From Halomonas sp. SpR1 (GTDB taxonomy: Bacteria; Pseudomonadota; Gammaproteobacteria; Pseudomonadales; Halomonadaceae), in NCBI RefSeq assembly GCF_031010175.1, contig NZ_JAUAMB010000020.1, positions 21,347-85,346 on the forward strand: 64,000 bases of DNA, written 5' to 3'. Shown piece by piece: positions 53,099 to 62,415 of the stretch (position 1 is its first letter; the number at the start of each line of letters is the position of its first letter). Both the position numbers and the translations under genes were made by a program. The notes under the pieces were generated by a model. The model ran no database searches and had not been told where the DNA came from. It worked only from the letters and a program-made list of their open reading frames with translations.

Positions 53099-55564
53099 TT
53101 GATCGACGCGTTAAATGCCTGGTGGGCCCAACAGCTAGTGCTGTGTGATTGGGCGTTTACTCCTCATCCGTTGGCGGTCGATGCAGGGGCGGCAGAGCAG
53201 CGCCTGTTACAGCTGGGAATTACCAGTCGAGGCGAGCTGGCCGAGCAGCTGTTTCACGGGCTGGGAGCTCCCGCAGGCAGTGCTGACCGTTTGCTAGGCG
53301 CGCTTGAGTGGGCCGCACTGGCGGGGGCGGCGGGTTGGTTAGACGCTGATCAGGCTCGCAATTGGGCGCACCACCTGACTCGTCGCATCACCAGCGATTA
53401 CAGCGATCTACGCGCCTGGCTGGCGGATTTACGCCGCGCGTTAGGCGCACGAGGCTGGGAAGTGGGAGCTGATGACCGTTTTATTGACGCCTGCCAAGCG
53501 CTGGCCAATCTTGAAACCGATGGCGAAGGCATTACCTGGGATGCGCTTGAAAATGCTCTGGCTGAACTCCCAGCACCTGCTTCGCTATGGCCTCAGCAAC
53601 CAGAAGCGCAGAGCTGGCGGTTATGCGCGCTGTTCCGGCCGATTATTGCCTACCCCGCCAGCCAAAGCGATTGGCCTGAAGCCTCCGAGTGGCTCGCCCA
53701 CGTATGGGATGTCCATGACCGTGACGCACTTATTGGTGTGATGCTCTGGTTAGGTGCTCAAGGCGAGCGCCAGCGCTGGGATATCGAAGCACGCGAATTG
53801 CTCAGTATGGACAATGCCCAACGCATGGAGTGGCAGCGTAGTGTGGTAGAAGAGTCGCCCTATGCGCCGGTACTGAATAAGTTTGTCACCCAAGGCGAGC
53901 CGCTTGAGTGGGCGGCTTGGGATTGGCTGCGGATTGTTGAGCTCGCCTGGGCCGGCGCCTGCTGTGGCTGGCTTAGCCAGGAGGAAGCCGATGACTTGGC
54001 AGGGCATGCCGCCGATTTGATGAGTCGCCGCTACCATGATTGGTACGCTGTTCTTAACGCCTACGGGCGGGGGCAGAGTCTGTTTGACGGCATCGACCGG
54101 CGGGGTAAAACACCCAGCGAGCGGCATCAGTTGCTGCTGCACGGCACCCATAGCCCTTGGAAGCGCCCAGCGGGGGAACTATTGGATGAGCCTACTCGCA
54201 AGGCCTCCCAGGCGCGCATTCGGCAATGGCGTAATACGCCTCATCACTGGCTATTGGCGCTGGCCAGCGTACGCGAACCGGATGCCATGTTGCGCCAGAT
54301 AGACCCCTCAGGGGCACTGCCGGAAGAGCAGCGTGCCGATGCAGCACTCTATTTGCAGGAGTCTCTTGGCCTGCATGCCGATGAAGGCGCTCATGCACTG
54401 GCCCGCTATTGGCTACCCGCTCAGGCCCATCATCTTAACCAGTTGGCGGCCGACGCGGTGCACGGCGTTTTACCTCCTTCGCAAAGTTGGTTTGGCCAGC
54501 CGACCCCGGAAGAGCTTAAGCAGCGCAATGCAGTTAAAGGGGTAAGTCGCCATGCGGCCACGATTCATATGGCCGAAAAATTCGCCTTCTATCTGCATAT
54601 GTCCCTCGACAGCGGCTTATTCGATCGCGCGCCGTTAATGGCGTATGCCAGCGCACTGCGCAGCTGCCTGTGCCGTTTTTATCCCAATGCCAAGCGCCTG
54701 TTGGAAGCCTGGTTCGCTTGGGAAAGCTGTCTGCCCGAGCCTGAGCACGCTTCGCTAGTGAATGAAATTATTTGGCACATTGAAGATCCCGGCAGTCTGT
54801 TTCACTGGCTGGATTGGAGTCACGACGCTTGGCGCGAGCCCGGTAGTCGCCCCACCTTGAGTCATTTTACCGCCATGTCGTTGGTGGGGCCGCTGAACAG
54901 TGCGGTGTGGAGCGAGCCCCAGCCCGAGAGTGCCAGGGAGTGCGCCGAGATTCGCGAATGGGTGGAGAGCCATTACCACTTGAGCAACGCAGGCGATATG
55001 CAGGAGTTCTTGACCTACATGCTCGAGTCAGGGGATCGCCAGGAGTATCAGATTAACTATGCGCCCTATACCCTCAACACTGAACGCTTAAGCGCTGAGA
55101 TCGCCATTCTTGAATCCGGCGACTGTGCTGAAGACGAACGTCACCATCTGCTGCGCTTGCGTCGTGTGCGCGACAACGAAGATGGCTGTAATGAGGTGGA
55201 TATGGCGGCCTGGGATATTGCCCAACTGGTCGATCTGGCCATTGCCGCTCGGCAGCTAGGTTGGCTGGATAGCGCTGCTTTCGCCAAGGTGTTGGATCGT
55301 GCTTACCAATTGGCGGCGGATCATTATGCCGGGTGGCAGGAGTATGCCATGGGGATGTACGCAGGCTTTTCTTTCTTTATGGGCGAAACCCCTGAACGGG
55401 AGAGCTTTTTAGCCGGTTTCCGCCAGGCGCTGGTGGCTTGGATATGCGGCGCGCCGGTCTTGGCTGGCCCATGGGTGAGCCTGGATTTTCCGGGCAACAA
55501 GCCACGCCATTTTGCGCCACTGCATATTGATACCCTGCCGGGTGATCAGCGCACCTTACATTGA
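53099..55564 (+). CDS. 821-aa protein with three DUF1266-like repeats
   Basis: Unknown function; related to the DUF1266 (YbeR/YbeU-like) proteins. TTG start at 53099 with GAGG upstream. Three copies of a Trp/Tyr-rich helical unit are visible: about residues 62-110 (LEWAALAGAAGWLDADQARNW), about 275-340 (WDWLRIVELAWAGACCGWLS with YHDWYAVLNAYGRGQSLFDG) and about 700-760 (WDIAQLVDLAIAARQLGWLD with YAGWQEYAMGMYAGFSFFMG). No signal peptide or membrane segment. Between repeats 2 and 3 is a His/Trp-rich region of no recognised fold. Monocistronic. Confidence 0.75.
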   Translation: MIDALNAWWAQQLVLCDWAFTPHPLAVDAGAAEQRLLQLGITSRGELAEQLFHGLGAPAGSADRLLGALEWAALAGAAGWLDADQARNWAHHLTRRITSDYSDLRAWLADLRRALGARGWEVGADDRFIDACQALANLETDGEGITWDALENALAELPAPASLWPQQPEAQSWRLCALFRPIIAYPASQSDWPEASEWLAHVWDVHDRDALIGVMLWLGAQGERQRWDIEARELLSMDNAQRMEWQRSVVEESPYAPVLNKFVTQGEPLEWAAWDWLRIVELAWAGACCGWLSQEEADDLAGHAADLMSRRYHDWYAVLNAYGRGQSLFDGIDRRGKTPSERHQLLLHGTHSPWKRPAGELLDEPTRKASQARIRQWRNTPHHWLLALASVREPDAMLRQIDPSGALPEEQRADAALYLQESLGLHADEGAHALARYWLPAQAHHLNQLAADAVHGVLPPSQSWFGQPTPEELKQRNAVKGVSRHAATIHMAEKFAFYLHMSLDSGLFDRAPLMAYASALRSCLCRFYPNAKRLLEAWFAWESCLPEPEHASLVNEIIWHIEDPGSLFHWLDWSHDAWREPGSRPTLSHFTAMSLVGPLNSAVWSEPQPESARECAEIREWVESHYHLSNAGDMQEFLTYMLESGDRQEYQINYAPYTLNTERLSAEIAILESGDCAEDERHHLLRLRRVRDNEDGCNEVDMAAWDIAQLVDLAIAARQLGWLDSAAFAKVLDRAYQLAADHYAGWQEYAMGMYAGFSFFMGETPERESFLAGFRQALVAWICGAPVLAGPWVSLDFPGNKPRHFAPLHIDTLPGDQRTLH

Positions 55565-55658
55565 TGCTCGCCAAACATATGATAACTAGCTTATAGTCGT
55601 GCCTGGAAAAATGAGTTTTGTCATACCTCCCTCTTATCAATGTCACGAGGTTAATCGC

Positions 55659-56291
55659 ATGGTTGCGTTGCCACGCCCCGCTGTGACCGCTGTCCGTGTT
55701 GTAAGCGTTTGTTTTTTAGTTACATTGGTCGCGGGCTGCGCAGGTTCTGCGCGACAGAACAATATGCAGGCTCCCGAGAACTATTTCTCGATGACGTTGC
55801 CGGGAATGGGGGCGAACCCGCAAATGTCCCCGGTTGATCCCATTGATGCGCATCTGCGCAGCTTGCAAGTACCGCCGCCAACAGTGATTCGCGAGGCGCT
55901 GCTGGCGCAGCATCAGCGCTGGGCGGGAACGCCTTACCGAATTGGCGGCACCTCAGAGAGAGGCATCGACTGTTCGGCCCTGGTTCGCAACGTTTACCGT
56001 GACACTTTCAATTTGGATCTTCCGCGCTCCACCCGGGGTCAAGTACACGAGGGACGCCCGATCGACCGCCAAGAGCTGCAGGCGGGCGATCTGGTGTTCT
56101 TCCGGCCCCCGGGGCGCTATAACCATGTGGGGATCTACGTGGGCGATGGTTATTTTCTCCACGCCTCGACCTCAAAAGGGGTGATCATTTCCAGCCTGGA
56201 TAATAGTTATTGGCAGCGCTACTACTGGCAGTCACGTCGCGCCCTGGAGCCAACGCATCTGGCCCAACTGGGCGGCACTGTTTTTCAGTAA
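55659..56291 (+). CDS. NlpC/P60-family lipoprotein (Spr/MepS-like peptidase)
   Basis: Probable murein endopeptidase anchored to the outer membrane. ATG 55659 (210 aa) is chosen over GTG 55599 because ACGAGG precedes it and it places the signal peptide at the N-terminus. Lipobox LVAGC at about residues 25-29. The NlpC/P60 domain has the catalytic Cys in ERGIDCSALVRNVY, His in RYNHVGIYVGDG and the third polar residue in FLHASTSKGV. Typical of Spr-type DL-endopeptidases that open peptidoglycan for growth. Confidence 0.9.
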   Translation: MVALPRPAVTAVRVVSVCFLVTLVAGCAGSARQNNMQAPENYFSMTLPGMGANPQMSPVDPIDAHLRSLQVPPPTVIREALLAQHQRWAGTPYRIGGTSERGIDCSALVRNVYRDTFNLDLPRSTRGQVHEGRPIDRQELQAGDLVFFRPPGRYNHVGIYVGDGYFLHASTSKGVIISSLDNSYWQRYYWQSRRALEPTHLAQLGGTVFQ

Positions 56292-56317
56292 TCTGACGTT
56301 ATTAATCTAGGAATGGC

Positions 56318-57508
56318 ATGATTGAAGCCAAATCGCGCGCCTGGTGGCGCGCCACCTTGGCGCTTTGCCTCGGCTCATTTCTTGTTTTTATCAACTTATA
56401 CGCACCGCAGCCGCTGCTGCCAGGTTTGAAGGAGACCTATCAGGTCTCTACCTTGGGCGTCAGCCTGCTGATGTCGGTATCGACCCTCTCTTTAGCTATT
56501 GCGCTGTTGGTCTTCGGCCCCCTCTCTGACGCCATTGGCCGCGAAGGCATCATGCGCATCACCCTGCTGTTAGCCGGCGGATGCTCCATTGCCTTGGCCT
56601 TTGCTCCCACCTTTGAAAGCTTACTGCTGCTGCGCCTGGTGCAGGGCTTTGTGCTGGGCGGGCTGCCGGCGGTGGCGATTGCCTGGATGGGCGATGAGTT
56701 TGACAAGCCTGCGCTGTTAAGCGCTGTGGGGCTCTATATTGGCGCCAACTCGCTCGGTGGAATCAGTGGGCGTATCGTCGGTGGGGGCGCCGCTGAAGTC
56801 GGCGGCCCCACTGCGGCATTTCTAGCGGTCGGTATCATGACGCTTGTCGGCTGTGCGGTGTTTTGGCGCCTGTTGCCCAATAGCCGTGCCTTTACTCCCC
56901 AGCGCTTCGAGTTGCGCAAAGCAGCAAGCGATTTAGTCACTCATTTACGCAACCCGGTGCTGCTAGCCGCTTACTGCTTAGGGGGTATCAACTTCCTGAT
57001 CTTTATCAATCAATACAGCTATATCACCTTTCGGTTGGCGGCCGCGCCGTATCAATTAGCCGCCAGTGGTCTGGGGTTGATTTTTCTGACCTATCTCGGC
57101 GGTACCTTCGGTTCGATGATCTCTGGGCGGTTGGCCGGGCGATTTTCTCCTGCGGCCTGCATGATGCTGGGGGTAGTAATTGTAATGCTGGGCACGGCGA
57201 TTACCTTAGCGGATTCGCTGCTGCTGATTATTGTTGGCTTAACCGTCAATGCCTTCGGCTTTTTCCTGGCCCATTCGTTGGCTTCCAGCTGGGTGGGGCG
57301 CTATGCCCAGGGTGCCCGGGGCAGTGCCTCGGCGCTCTATCTGGTGTTTTACTATGTGGGCGCCAGTTTGGGCGGCTTCTGGCTGGAGCCGTTCTGGCAA
57401 TGGGCCGGTTGGTCGGGCGTCACCATAGGCTCGTGGCTGCTGCTAAGTATCACGCTAATGATTGCTTTAGGCCTATGGCGTTTTGAGCGTCGCCAGGCTA
57501 TCAGCTAG
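56318..57508 (+). CDS. MFS transporter (YnfM-like)
   Basis: Inner-membrane major facilitator, probably an efflux pump; substrate unknown. 396 aa, twelve helices. Starts ATG 56318 with AGGAA upstream. Motif A-like LVFGPLSDAIGREGIMRITL between helices 2 and 3, then LRLVQGFVLGGLPAVAIAWM as in the YnfM/YgaY subgroup. Its TAG stop shares three bases with the stop of the convergent nikE. Unlikely to belong to the nickel system. Confidence 0.88.
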   Translation: MIEAKSRAWWRATLALCLGSFLVFINLYAPQPLLPGLKETYQVSTLGVSLLMSVSTLSLAIALLVFGPLSDAIGREGIMRITLLLAGGCSIALAFAPTFESLLLLRLVQGFVLGGLPAVAIAWMGDEFDKPALLSAVGLYIGANSLGGISGRIVGGGAAEVGGPTAAFLAVGIMTLVGCAVFWRLLPNSRAFTPQRFELRKAASDLVTHLRNPVLLAAYCLGGINFLIFINQYSYITFRLAAAPYQLAASGLGLIFLTYLGGTFGSMISGRLAGRFSPAACMMLGVVIVMLGTAITLADSLLLIIVGLTVNAFGFFLAHSLASSWVGRYAQGARGSASALYLVFYYVGASLGGFWLEPFWQWAGWSGVTIGSWLLLSITLMIALGLWRFERRQAIS

Positions 57509-58119
57509 ATGAGCGTCAATTGACCATCGCGTAAGTGGTAGCATTTTGGACAGAGTCGCTCAAGCAGAGCGCTGTCGTGGCTAATCACCAGCACGCCAAG
57601 CTGGCGTTGTTCCGCCTCTCGTTTTAGCGCCTGCCAAAGCTCAAGCTGGGTGATTGGGTCGAGCATGGTGGATATCTCATCGGCGACCAGAAAGCGCACC
57701 TCCGGGGCGAGTGCCCGCAGTACGCAGACCCGCTGTAGCTCTCCACCTGATAACGATTGTGGCAAGCGCGACAGCCAGCTTGGCTGTACGCCAAACGCTT
57801 GACACTGGGCGTCAGAAGGTGTCCAGGCTTCACGTAGTATTTTGCCTACTCGCCAGCGGGGGTTGACCGCCAGCTCCGGTGATTGTGGCAGCCACTGAAC
57901 GGGCTGCATGCCGCTTTTAGGTAGCGCCGCACCATCTAGGGTGACAGCGCCCGCTTGCGGCGCTAAATAGCCCGCCAGCAGTTTGCCCAGCGTCGATTTA
58001 CCCGCCCCCGAGTCACCGCTTAATCCTAACCACTGACCCGCTTCCAGGGTGAGGGAAACGTCTTCCAGCATCGGTGTGTCGGGTGAAAACCGAAAGCTCA
58101 GCCGGTGCGCGTTAAGCAA
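57505..58119 (-). CDS. nikE: Nickel ABC transporter ATP-binding protein NikE
   Basis: Second ATPase of the nickel (Opp/Dpp-type) importer. TTG 58119 has AGGAG 7 nt upstream and gives 204 aa; a GTG at 58137 is possible. Shorter than the E. coli NikE (268 aa) because the C-terminal oligopeptide-type extension is missing. Walker A GLSGDSGAGKSTLGKLLAG, signature LPQSLSGGELQRVCVLRAL, Walker B FLVADEISTMLD, and switch His ISHDSALLERL. Overlaps nikD by 8 nt. Confidence 0.88.
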   Translation of the reverse strand: MLNAHRLSFRFSPDTPMLEDVSLTLEAGQWLGLSGDSGAGKSTLGKLLAGYLAPQAGAVTLDGAALPKSGMQPVQWLPQSPELAVNPRWRVGKILREAWTPSDAQCQAFGVQPSWLSRLPQSLSGGELQRVCVLRALAPEVRFLVADEISTMLDPITQLELWQALKREAEQRQLGVLVISHDSALLERLCPKCYHLRDGQLTLI

Positions 58120-58948
58120 CGTTCGTCTCCTGTTCACGCCTGCTTACGGTGGTCGTGGCAAAAGCGTTGTCCGGTAGCGCCAGCCACAGGGCCTGTGAAT
58201 AAGCGCTGGTAAGAGAGGCACCGCTGCCTTGAAAGGCGGTGGCGAGCGCGGTTTCAACCCGCTTGCCGTCACGCATAATGGTAACGTGGTCGGCAATCGG
58301 CAGGGCATGGCGCAGGTCGTGGGTAATTAACATCACCATTTTACCCTGGTCGGCGAGCTCACGTAGTGCAGCTAACACACGCTGGCGCTGGAGCGGGTCA
58401 AGACCCACGCTCGGCTCGTCGGCAATCACCAGCTTGGCTTGGCTGACATGGGCCATGGCCGTCAATACACGGCGGGCCATGCCGCCGGAAAGCTCGTGGG
58501 CATAGGCCTGCTGCGCACGGGTGTCCAACTGATAGTGGTCGAGGGCTTGTTGGGATGAGCGCCAAGCGTGCGCTGATGGTTGGCCCGCACGCTGGGCTGC
58601 CCAGGCCACCTGGCGTTGAGTACGCACCAGTGGGTCTAAAGCACTGAGTGACTGGGGAATCAGCGCCATCTCCCGGCCGCGAAGCTGGCGTTGGCGTGAC
58701 GCATCAAGGGGTTTTCCTTGGTAGTAAAGCTGTCCGTTTAAGCGCGCAGGTATGGGCAGTAATCCCATAATCGCATACGCCAACAAGCTTTTTCCGGCGC
58801 CGGAGGCACCCACCACCGCATGTACCTCGCCAGGGGAAAGCGTTAGCGAAAATGCATCCAGGCAGGTGGCCCAACGACGTTTCCACCATGTGGCATAGCC
58901 GTCTGCATAGTAGGGCAACTGGAGTGTTAAATGGTCGATAATAAGCAT
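58112..58948 (-). CDS. nikD: Nickel ABC transporter ATP-binding protein NikD
   Basis: First ATPase of the nickel importer. ATG 58948 (278 aa) with AGGAGG at good spacing, preferred to the longer frame to 58969. Walker A GASGAGKSLLAYAIMGLLP, Q-loop ALIPQSLSALDPLVR, signature LSGGMARRVLTAMA, Walker B VIADEPSVGLDPLQR, switch His ITHDLRHAL. Opp/Dpp-family layout; the nickel assignment rests on the adjacent nikR and operator. Confidence 0.9.
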   Translation of the reverse strand: MLIIDHLTLQLPYYADGYATWWKRRWATCLDAFSLTLSPGEVHAVVGASGAGKSLLAYAIMGLLPIPARLNGQLYYQGKPLDASRQRQLRGREMALIPQSLSALDPLVRTQRQVAWAAQRAGQPSAHAWRSSQQALDHYQLDTRAQQAYAHELSGGMARRVLTAMAHVSQAKLVIADEPSVGLDPLQRQRVLAALRELADQGKMVMLITHDLRHALPIADHVTIMRDGKRVETALATAFQGSGASLTSAYSQALWLALPDNAFATTTVSRREQETNVA

Positions 58949-58958
58949 TGCAGACCTC

Positions 58959-59759
58959 CTAAAGTGCACGGCGTAGCTGGCTGGAGAGTCGCTCGAAACC
59001 CAGCACCATCAGTAACAGCCCCAAGCCGGGAAATACCCCCAGCCACCAGTAGCCGCCACTTAGGTAGCGCGTGGCATCGGCGAGTAGCACGCCAATAGCG
59101 GGCTGGCTGGGGCTTAAGCCAAAGCCTAAAAAGGTCAGCGCGGCTTCGTGAAGAATCGCGTGGGGGAACAGCAGTAGAGCGCCCACCAGGCAGTGGGGCA
59201 ATAAGTGGGGGAGCAAGTGGCCGTGGAGCACAAACCAGCGCGACTTACCCAGCGCACGGGAGATACGCACATAGGGCGCCTGCCGCAACTGCCATAGCTC
59301 GGCGCGTAGCACCCGAGCTAGGCTGGGCCAATGGGTCACAGCCACGGCAATAATCACTGCCTGGGTGCCGCCGCCCAGGGCAAAGGCGATCAGCATCAAT
59401 AAAATCAAGTGGGGGACGCTAAGTAGCGTATCGATCAGCAGACTCACCAGTGCATCCAGCCGCGCTGACAGCGTGGCTAGGGCTGCCAAGCTAAGCGCAA
59501 TCAGCGTGCTCAGGAGCGCGGCCAAGCAGCCCACCCAGAAGCTTAGCGCCAGCCCGGCAAGGGTACGCGCCCAGAGTTCACGGCCTAGCGCGTCGGTGCC
59601 CAGCCAGTGATCAACGCTAGGTGGGGCCAGACGGGCATTAAACTGCATCTGCTGGGGGAAATCGCCCAGCAGCCACTGGCTAGCGACAAGCCCTACGACC
59701 AGCAGAGTGGTGACGCCCAGGCTGAAGGCGGCGCGCAGGCGCGGCTGAGCCTGTCTCAT
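58959..59759 (-). CDS. nikC: Nickel ABC transporter permease NikC
   Basis: Inner-membrane permease. 266 aa with about six helices, beginning with AAFSLGVTTLLVVGLVASQW. The DppC-type motif GTDALGRELWARTLAGLALS and the EAA-like RISRALGKSRWFVLHGHLLP are visible. ATGA overlap with nikB stop. Partner of NikB in the membrane channel. Confidence 0.9.
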   Translation of the reverse strand: MRQAQPRLRAAFSLGVTTLLVVGLVASQWLLGDFPQQMQFNARLAPPSVDHWLGTDALGRELWARTLAGLALSFWVGCLAALLSTLIALSLAALATLSARLDALVSLLIDTLLSVPHLILLMLIAFALGGGTQAVIIAVAVTHWPSLARVLRAELWQLRQAPYVRISRALGKSRWFVLHGHLLPHLLPHCLVGALLLFPHAILHEAALTFLGFGLSPSQPAIGVLLADATRYLSGGYWWLGVFPGLGLLLMVLGFERLSSQLRRAL

Positions 59760-60748
59760 AGCTCACCTGGCTGAATGCGCGGGTCGATAACGGCGTAGAG
59801 GCTATCGGCAATCATATTGCCAACGCTGACAAACAGCGCGGTAAATAGCGCGATGCCCAGCAGCAGCGGAATATCACTGCGTAGGCCCGCTGCCACCGTG
59901 GCTTGGCCTAAGCCGGGGTAGGCAAACACCTGCTCGATTAAAATGGAGCCGCCAAACAGCTCGCCGAGTGAGGCAAACGCCAGCGTAACCGCTGGTAAGC
60001 TGGCGTGACGGAGACCGTGGCGCCAGGCCACATCTATTCGGCTGGCGCCCTGGGCAAAGGCGTGGGTAGCAACCTCAGAGCGCATTAACTCAAGCATGCG
60101 GGCGCGGGTATGCAGGGTGATATTGGCGATGCCCAGCAGTGCCAGAGTAGTCACCGGCAGCAGCAAATGGTGCAGTCGCGTCGCGAAGGTGACTTCCTGG
60201 TTCAAGGCTCCGGCGGGCCCTGCACAGCAGGTGGGCGTCCACCCAAGCGTTACCGAAAACAGCAGCACCGCAAGTATCGCCAGCCAAAAAGCTGGTGTGG
60301 AGGCGGTAATGAAGGCGTAGGTACTGATGATGCTATCCAGCTTGGAGCCCTCTTTGGCACCTGCCACCACGCCGAGACTAAATCCCAGTAGCGCCGAGAG
60401 TAGCCAGGCGCTGCCGAGTAGCACTATCGAGCGTTGAAAACGCTGGCCGATCACCTCGCTAACCGGCTGGTTGTAGACATGGCTCCAGCCTAACTCGCCG
60501 CTGACTAACTGACGCAGCCAGTGGCCAAATTGAACGGCCGGTGGCTGATCGAACCCCCAGCGCTGGGCAATCAGGGCGCGCTGTTCGGGGCTGACCTGGG
60601 CCATTTGCGGGCCTAGGTAGGCATCAACGGGGTTAATCGGTGAGGCCATCATCAGTCCATAGGACACCAGGGCGACGCAGATAAGTACTAGCCCCAGACG
60701 GGACAAGCGCTTGACGATAGGCGCAATCAGTCGCACGTCCAGCGCCAC
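59756..60748 (-). CDS. nikB: Nickel ABC transporter permease NikB
   Basis: Inner-membrane permease of the DppB/NikB type. 330 aa, GTG start lying 22 nt inside the end of nikA. DppB-like N-terminal helix LGLVLICVALVSYGLMMASP, QRWGFDQPPAVQFGHWL and the EAA loop FAQGASRIDVAWRHGLRHAS, then FGGSILIEQVFAYPGLGQ. Translational coupling to nikA is likely. Confidence 0.9.
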   Translation of the reverse strand: MALDVRLIAPIVKRLSRLGLVLICVALVSYGLMMASPINPVDAYLGPQMAQVSPEQRALIAQRWGFDQPPAVQFGHWLRQLVSGELGWSHVYNQPVSEVIGQRFQRSIVLLGSAWLLSALLGFSLGVVAGAKEGSKLDSIISTYAFITASTPAFWLAILAVLLFSVTLGWTPTCCAGPAGALNQEVTFATRLHHLLLPVTTLALLGIANITLHTRARMLELMRSEVATHAFAQGASRIDVAWRHGLRHASLPAVTLAFASLGELFGGSILIEQVFAYPGLGQATVAAGLRSDIPLLLGIALFTALFVSVGNMIADSLYAVIDPRIQPGEL

Positions 60749-62316
60749 TCAAGCAGGTTAGCGGTGATCGGCCAGCCGTGGCCGTGGGGCGCCACGCCCA
60801 GTTCGCCAACATCTAAGCAGGTATCAGCTAAGTAGACGTGCTCAAGATTGACCAGCCAGGCCCAACTACTGTCGCCGCGCAGGCCATACCCTGTCGTGCC
60901 ATCCCACTGGGCTGCTTGCCAGTACTGGTTGGCTTGTTCGATGCTGTCAGCCGCCTGGGCGGCATCAAGGTGGGCATCAACTTCCGGGTTGGCGTAAAAG
61001 CCGCTGTTATAGAAGCCATTGCCCGCATGCTGGCTATGGAAAAGGTAGTAAATCTCCTGGGGGCTGTGGCTGCCAAAGCCGAACATAATGGCATCCTGGT
61101 GCAGCGCTTCGCGCTGAATTTCATCCCAGTGGCGGCCGGTGGGCTGCATCTCAATCCCCAGCGGGCGCACCATTTCAGCGCTCACTTCTGCAAGCAACTG
61201 CCGGGTGGTATCGCTTGAAGGGTAGGTAAGCCGAAAGCGTGCGGGCAGGCCCTCTTTATAGCGCAGGCCATCGTCGCCTAGCCGCCAGCCTGCGGCGTCG
61301 AGTATCGCCTCTGCCTGGGCAAGGTCGGGTGCGTCAAGGCGTTCATTGCGACTGCTCCAGGGTAAGCCGTCTGCTGGGCCGAAGGCGGGGCGTCCGTAAC
61401 CCTGTAAGGCCACCTCCACCAGCGTATCGCGGTCAATGGCTAGGTTAATCGCCTGACGGATGGCAACGTCTGCGGTTACGTCGTTGCCTATCGGTGCACC
61501 AGAGGCGGCATGCTCGCCATTAACGGGCTGCATGGGGAACAGAATGCCGCGGTTATCGACGCTCTCCATAATCAACCGCTGCATATGCGCCGGAACCTTC
61601 GTTGCCAGCGCTGGCGGAACCGCGGCGATATCCAACTGGCCTGCATGGGCGGCACTTAACGTGGCGTCTTCACCGGTAAATAGAAATACCAGCCGTTCAA
61701 ACGCGGGCGTAGGGCCGTAAAAGTAGGGGTTGCGTTCAACAATCAGTTGCTCGCCTTCCTGCCACTCGACCAGTTGATAGGGCCCAGAACCCAGGGGCTG
61801 ACGGCCATACTGCTCGCTATAGCCGTTGTCACGCTCGGCGTTTGGCACAATGCCCAGCGTCATTAGCTGATCAACAAAGGTAATGCGTGGGGCGCGGAGG
61901 TGAAGCGTGACGGTATGCTCATCCACGGCTTGGGCATGATCCAGGGAGCTTAGATCGGCACGCCCGCCTGCCTTGGCCGCTGCGTGGAAGGTATAGGCCA
62001 CATCTTCAGCGGTCAGCGGCGTGCCGTCGGCAAAGCGGGCATCATCCCGCAGCGTGAGTGTCCAGGTCAGGCGATCTTCGGAGAGCGACCACTCGGTGGC
62101 CAGTTCTGGCTGTGGCGTAAGGTCTCTGCCCCGGGAGAGCAGCGTCGATTGAAACAGCGGATTACCGTACTGCCCCCAGCCCAGTAGCGGGTCGAAGCCC
62201 TGGTCAGGCTCGCCTCCAATGGCGAGCACCAACTGCTCTTTTGCCTGCACGGCGGTTGAGGCCACTAAACAACTAAGCGTAATACCCAGTAAGATAGGCC
62301 GAGGTAATCCAGGCAT
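60727..62316 (-). CDS. nikA: Nickel-binding periplasmic protein NikA
   Basis: Extracytoplasmic solute-binding protein of the nickel importer (SBP family 5). ATG 62316 with AAGGA upstream gives 529 aa with a signal peptide (LLGITLSCLVASTAVQA); the frame open to 62400 would run through the NikR operator. Family landmarks: VLAIGGEPDQGFDPLLGWGQ, RFADGTPLTAEDVAYTFHAA, LGSGPYQLVEWQEGEQL, and RQAINLAIDRDTLVEVALQ. It could bind a nickel chelate. First gene of nikABCDE, directly downstream of the operator. Confidence 0.93.
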   Translation of the reverse strand: MPGLPRPILLGITLSCLVASTAVQAKEQLVLAIGGEPDQGFDPLLGWGQYGNPLFQSTLLSRGRDLTPQPELATEWSLSEDRLTWTLTLRDDARFADGTPLTAEDVAYTFHAAAKAGGRADLSSLDHAQAVDEHTVTLHLRAPRITFVDQLMTLGIVPNAERDNGYSEQYGRQPLGSGPYQLVEWQEGEQLIVERNPYFYGPTPAFERLVFLFTGEDATLSAAHAGQLDIAAVPPALATKVPAHMQRLIMESVDNRGILFPMQPVNGEHAASGAPIGNDVTADVAIRQAINLAIDRDTLVEVALQGYGRPAFGPADGLPWSSRNERLDAPDLAQAEAILDAAGWRLGDDGLRYKEGLPARFRLTYPSSDTTRQLLAEVSAEMVRPLGIEMQPTGRHWDEIQREALHQDAIMFGFGSHSPQEIYYLFHSQHAGNGFYNSGFYANPEVDAHLDAAQAADSIEQANQYWQAAQWDGTTGYGLRGDSSWAWLVNLEHVYLADTCLDVGELGVAPHGHGWPITANLLEWRWTCD

Positions 62317-62338
62317 CGCTTTATCCTTGCTGTCATTA

Positions 62339-62366
62339 GTATGATCTTTTTTCAATAACATCATAC
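62339..62366. promoter_or_regulatory. nikR box: NikR operator
   Basis: GTATGA (62339-62344), exactly 16 nt, TCATAC (62361-62366): identical to the dyad recognised by E. coli NikR. It sits in the 99-nt gap between nikA and nikR, so nickel-loaded NikR should repress nikABCDE and perhaps itself. Confidence 0.95.
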
Positions 62367-62415
62367 TAACGGCATGGACGACACTTGCAAAGTGAATCAA
62401 TTGAGGGAGGCGTGA

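Noticed and set aside
62317..62400. Longer nikA start
   Set aside because: It would run through the NikR operator and hide the signal peptide; ATG 62316 has a proper ribosome-binding site.
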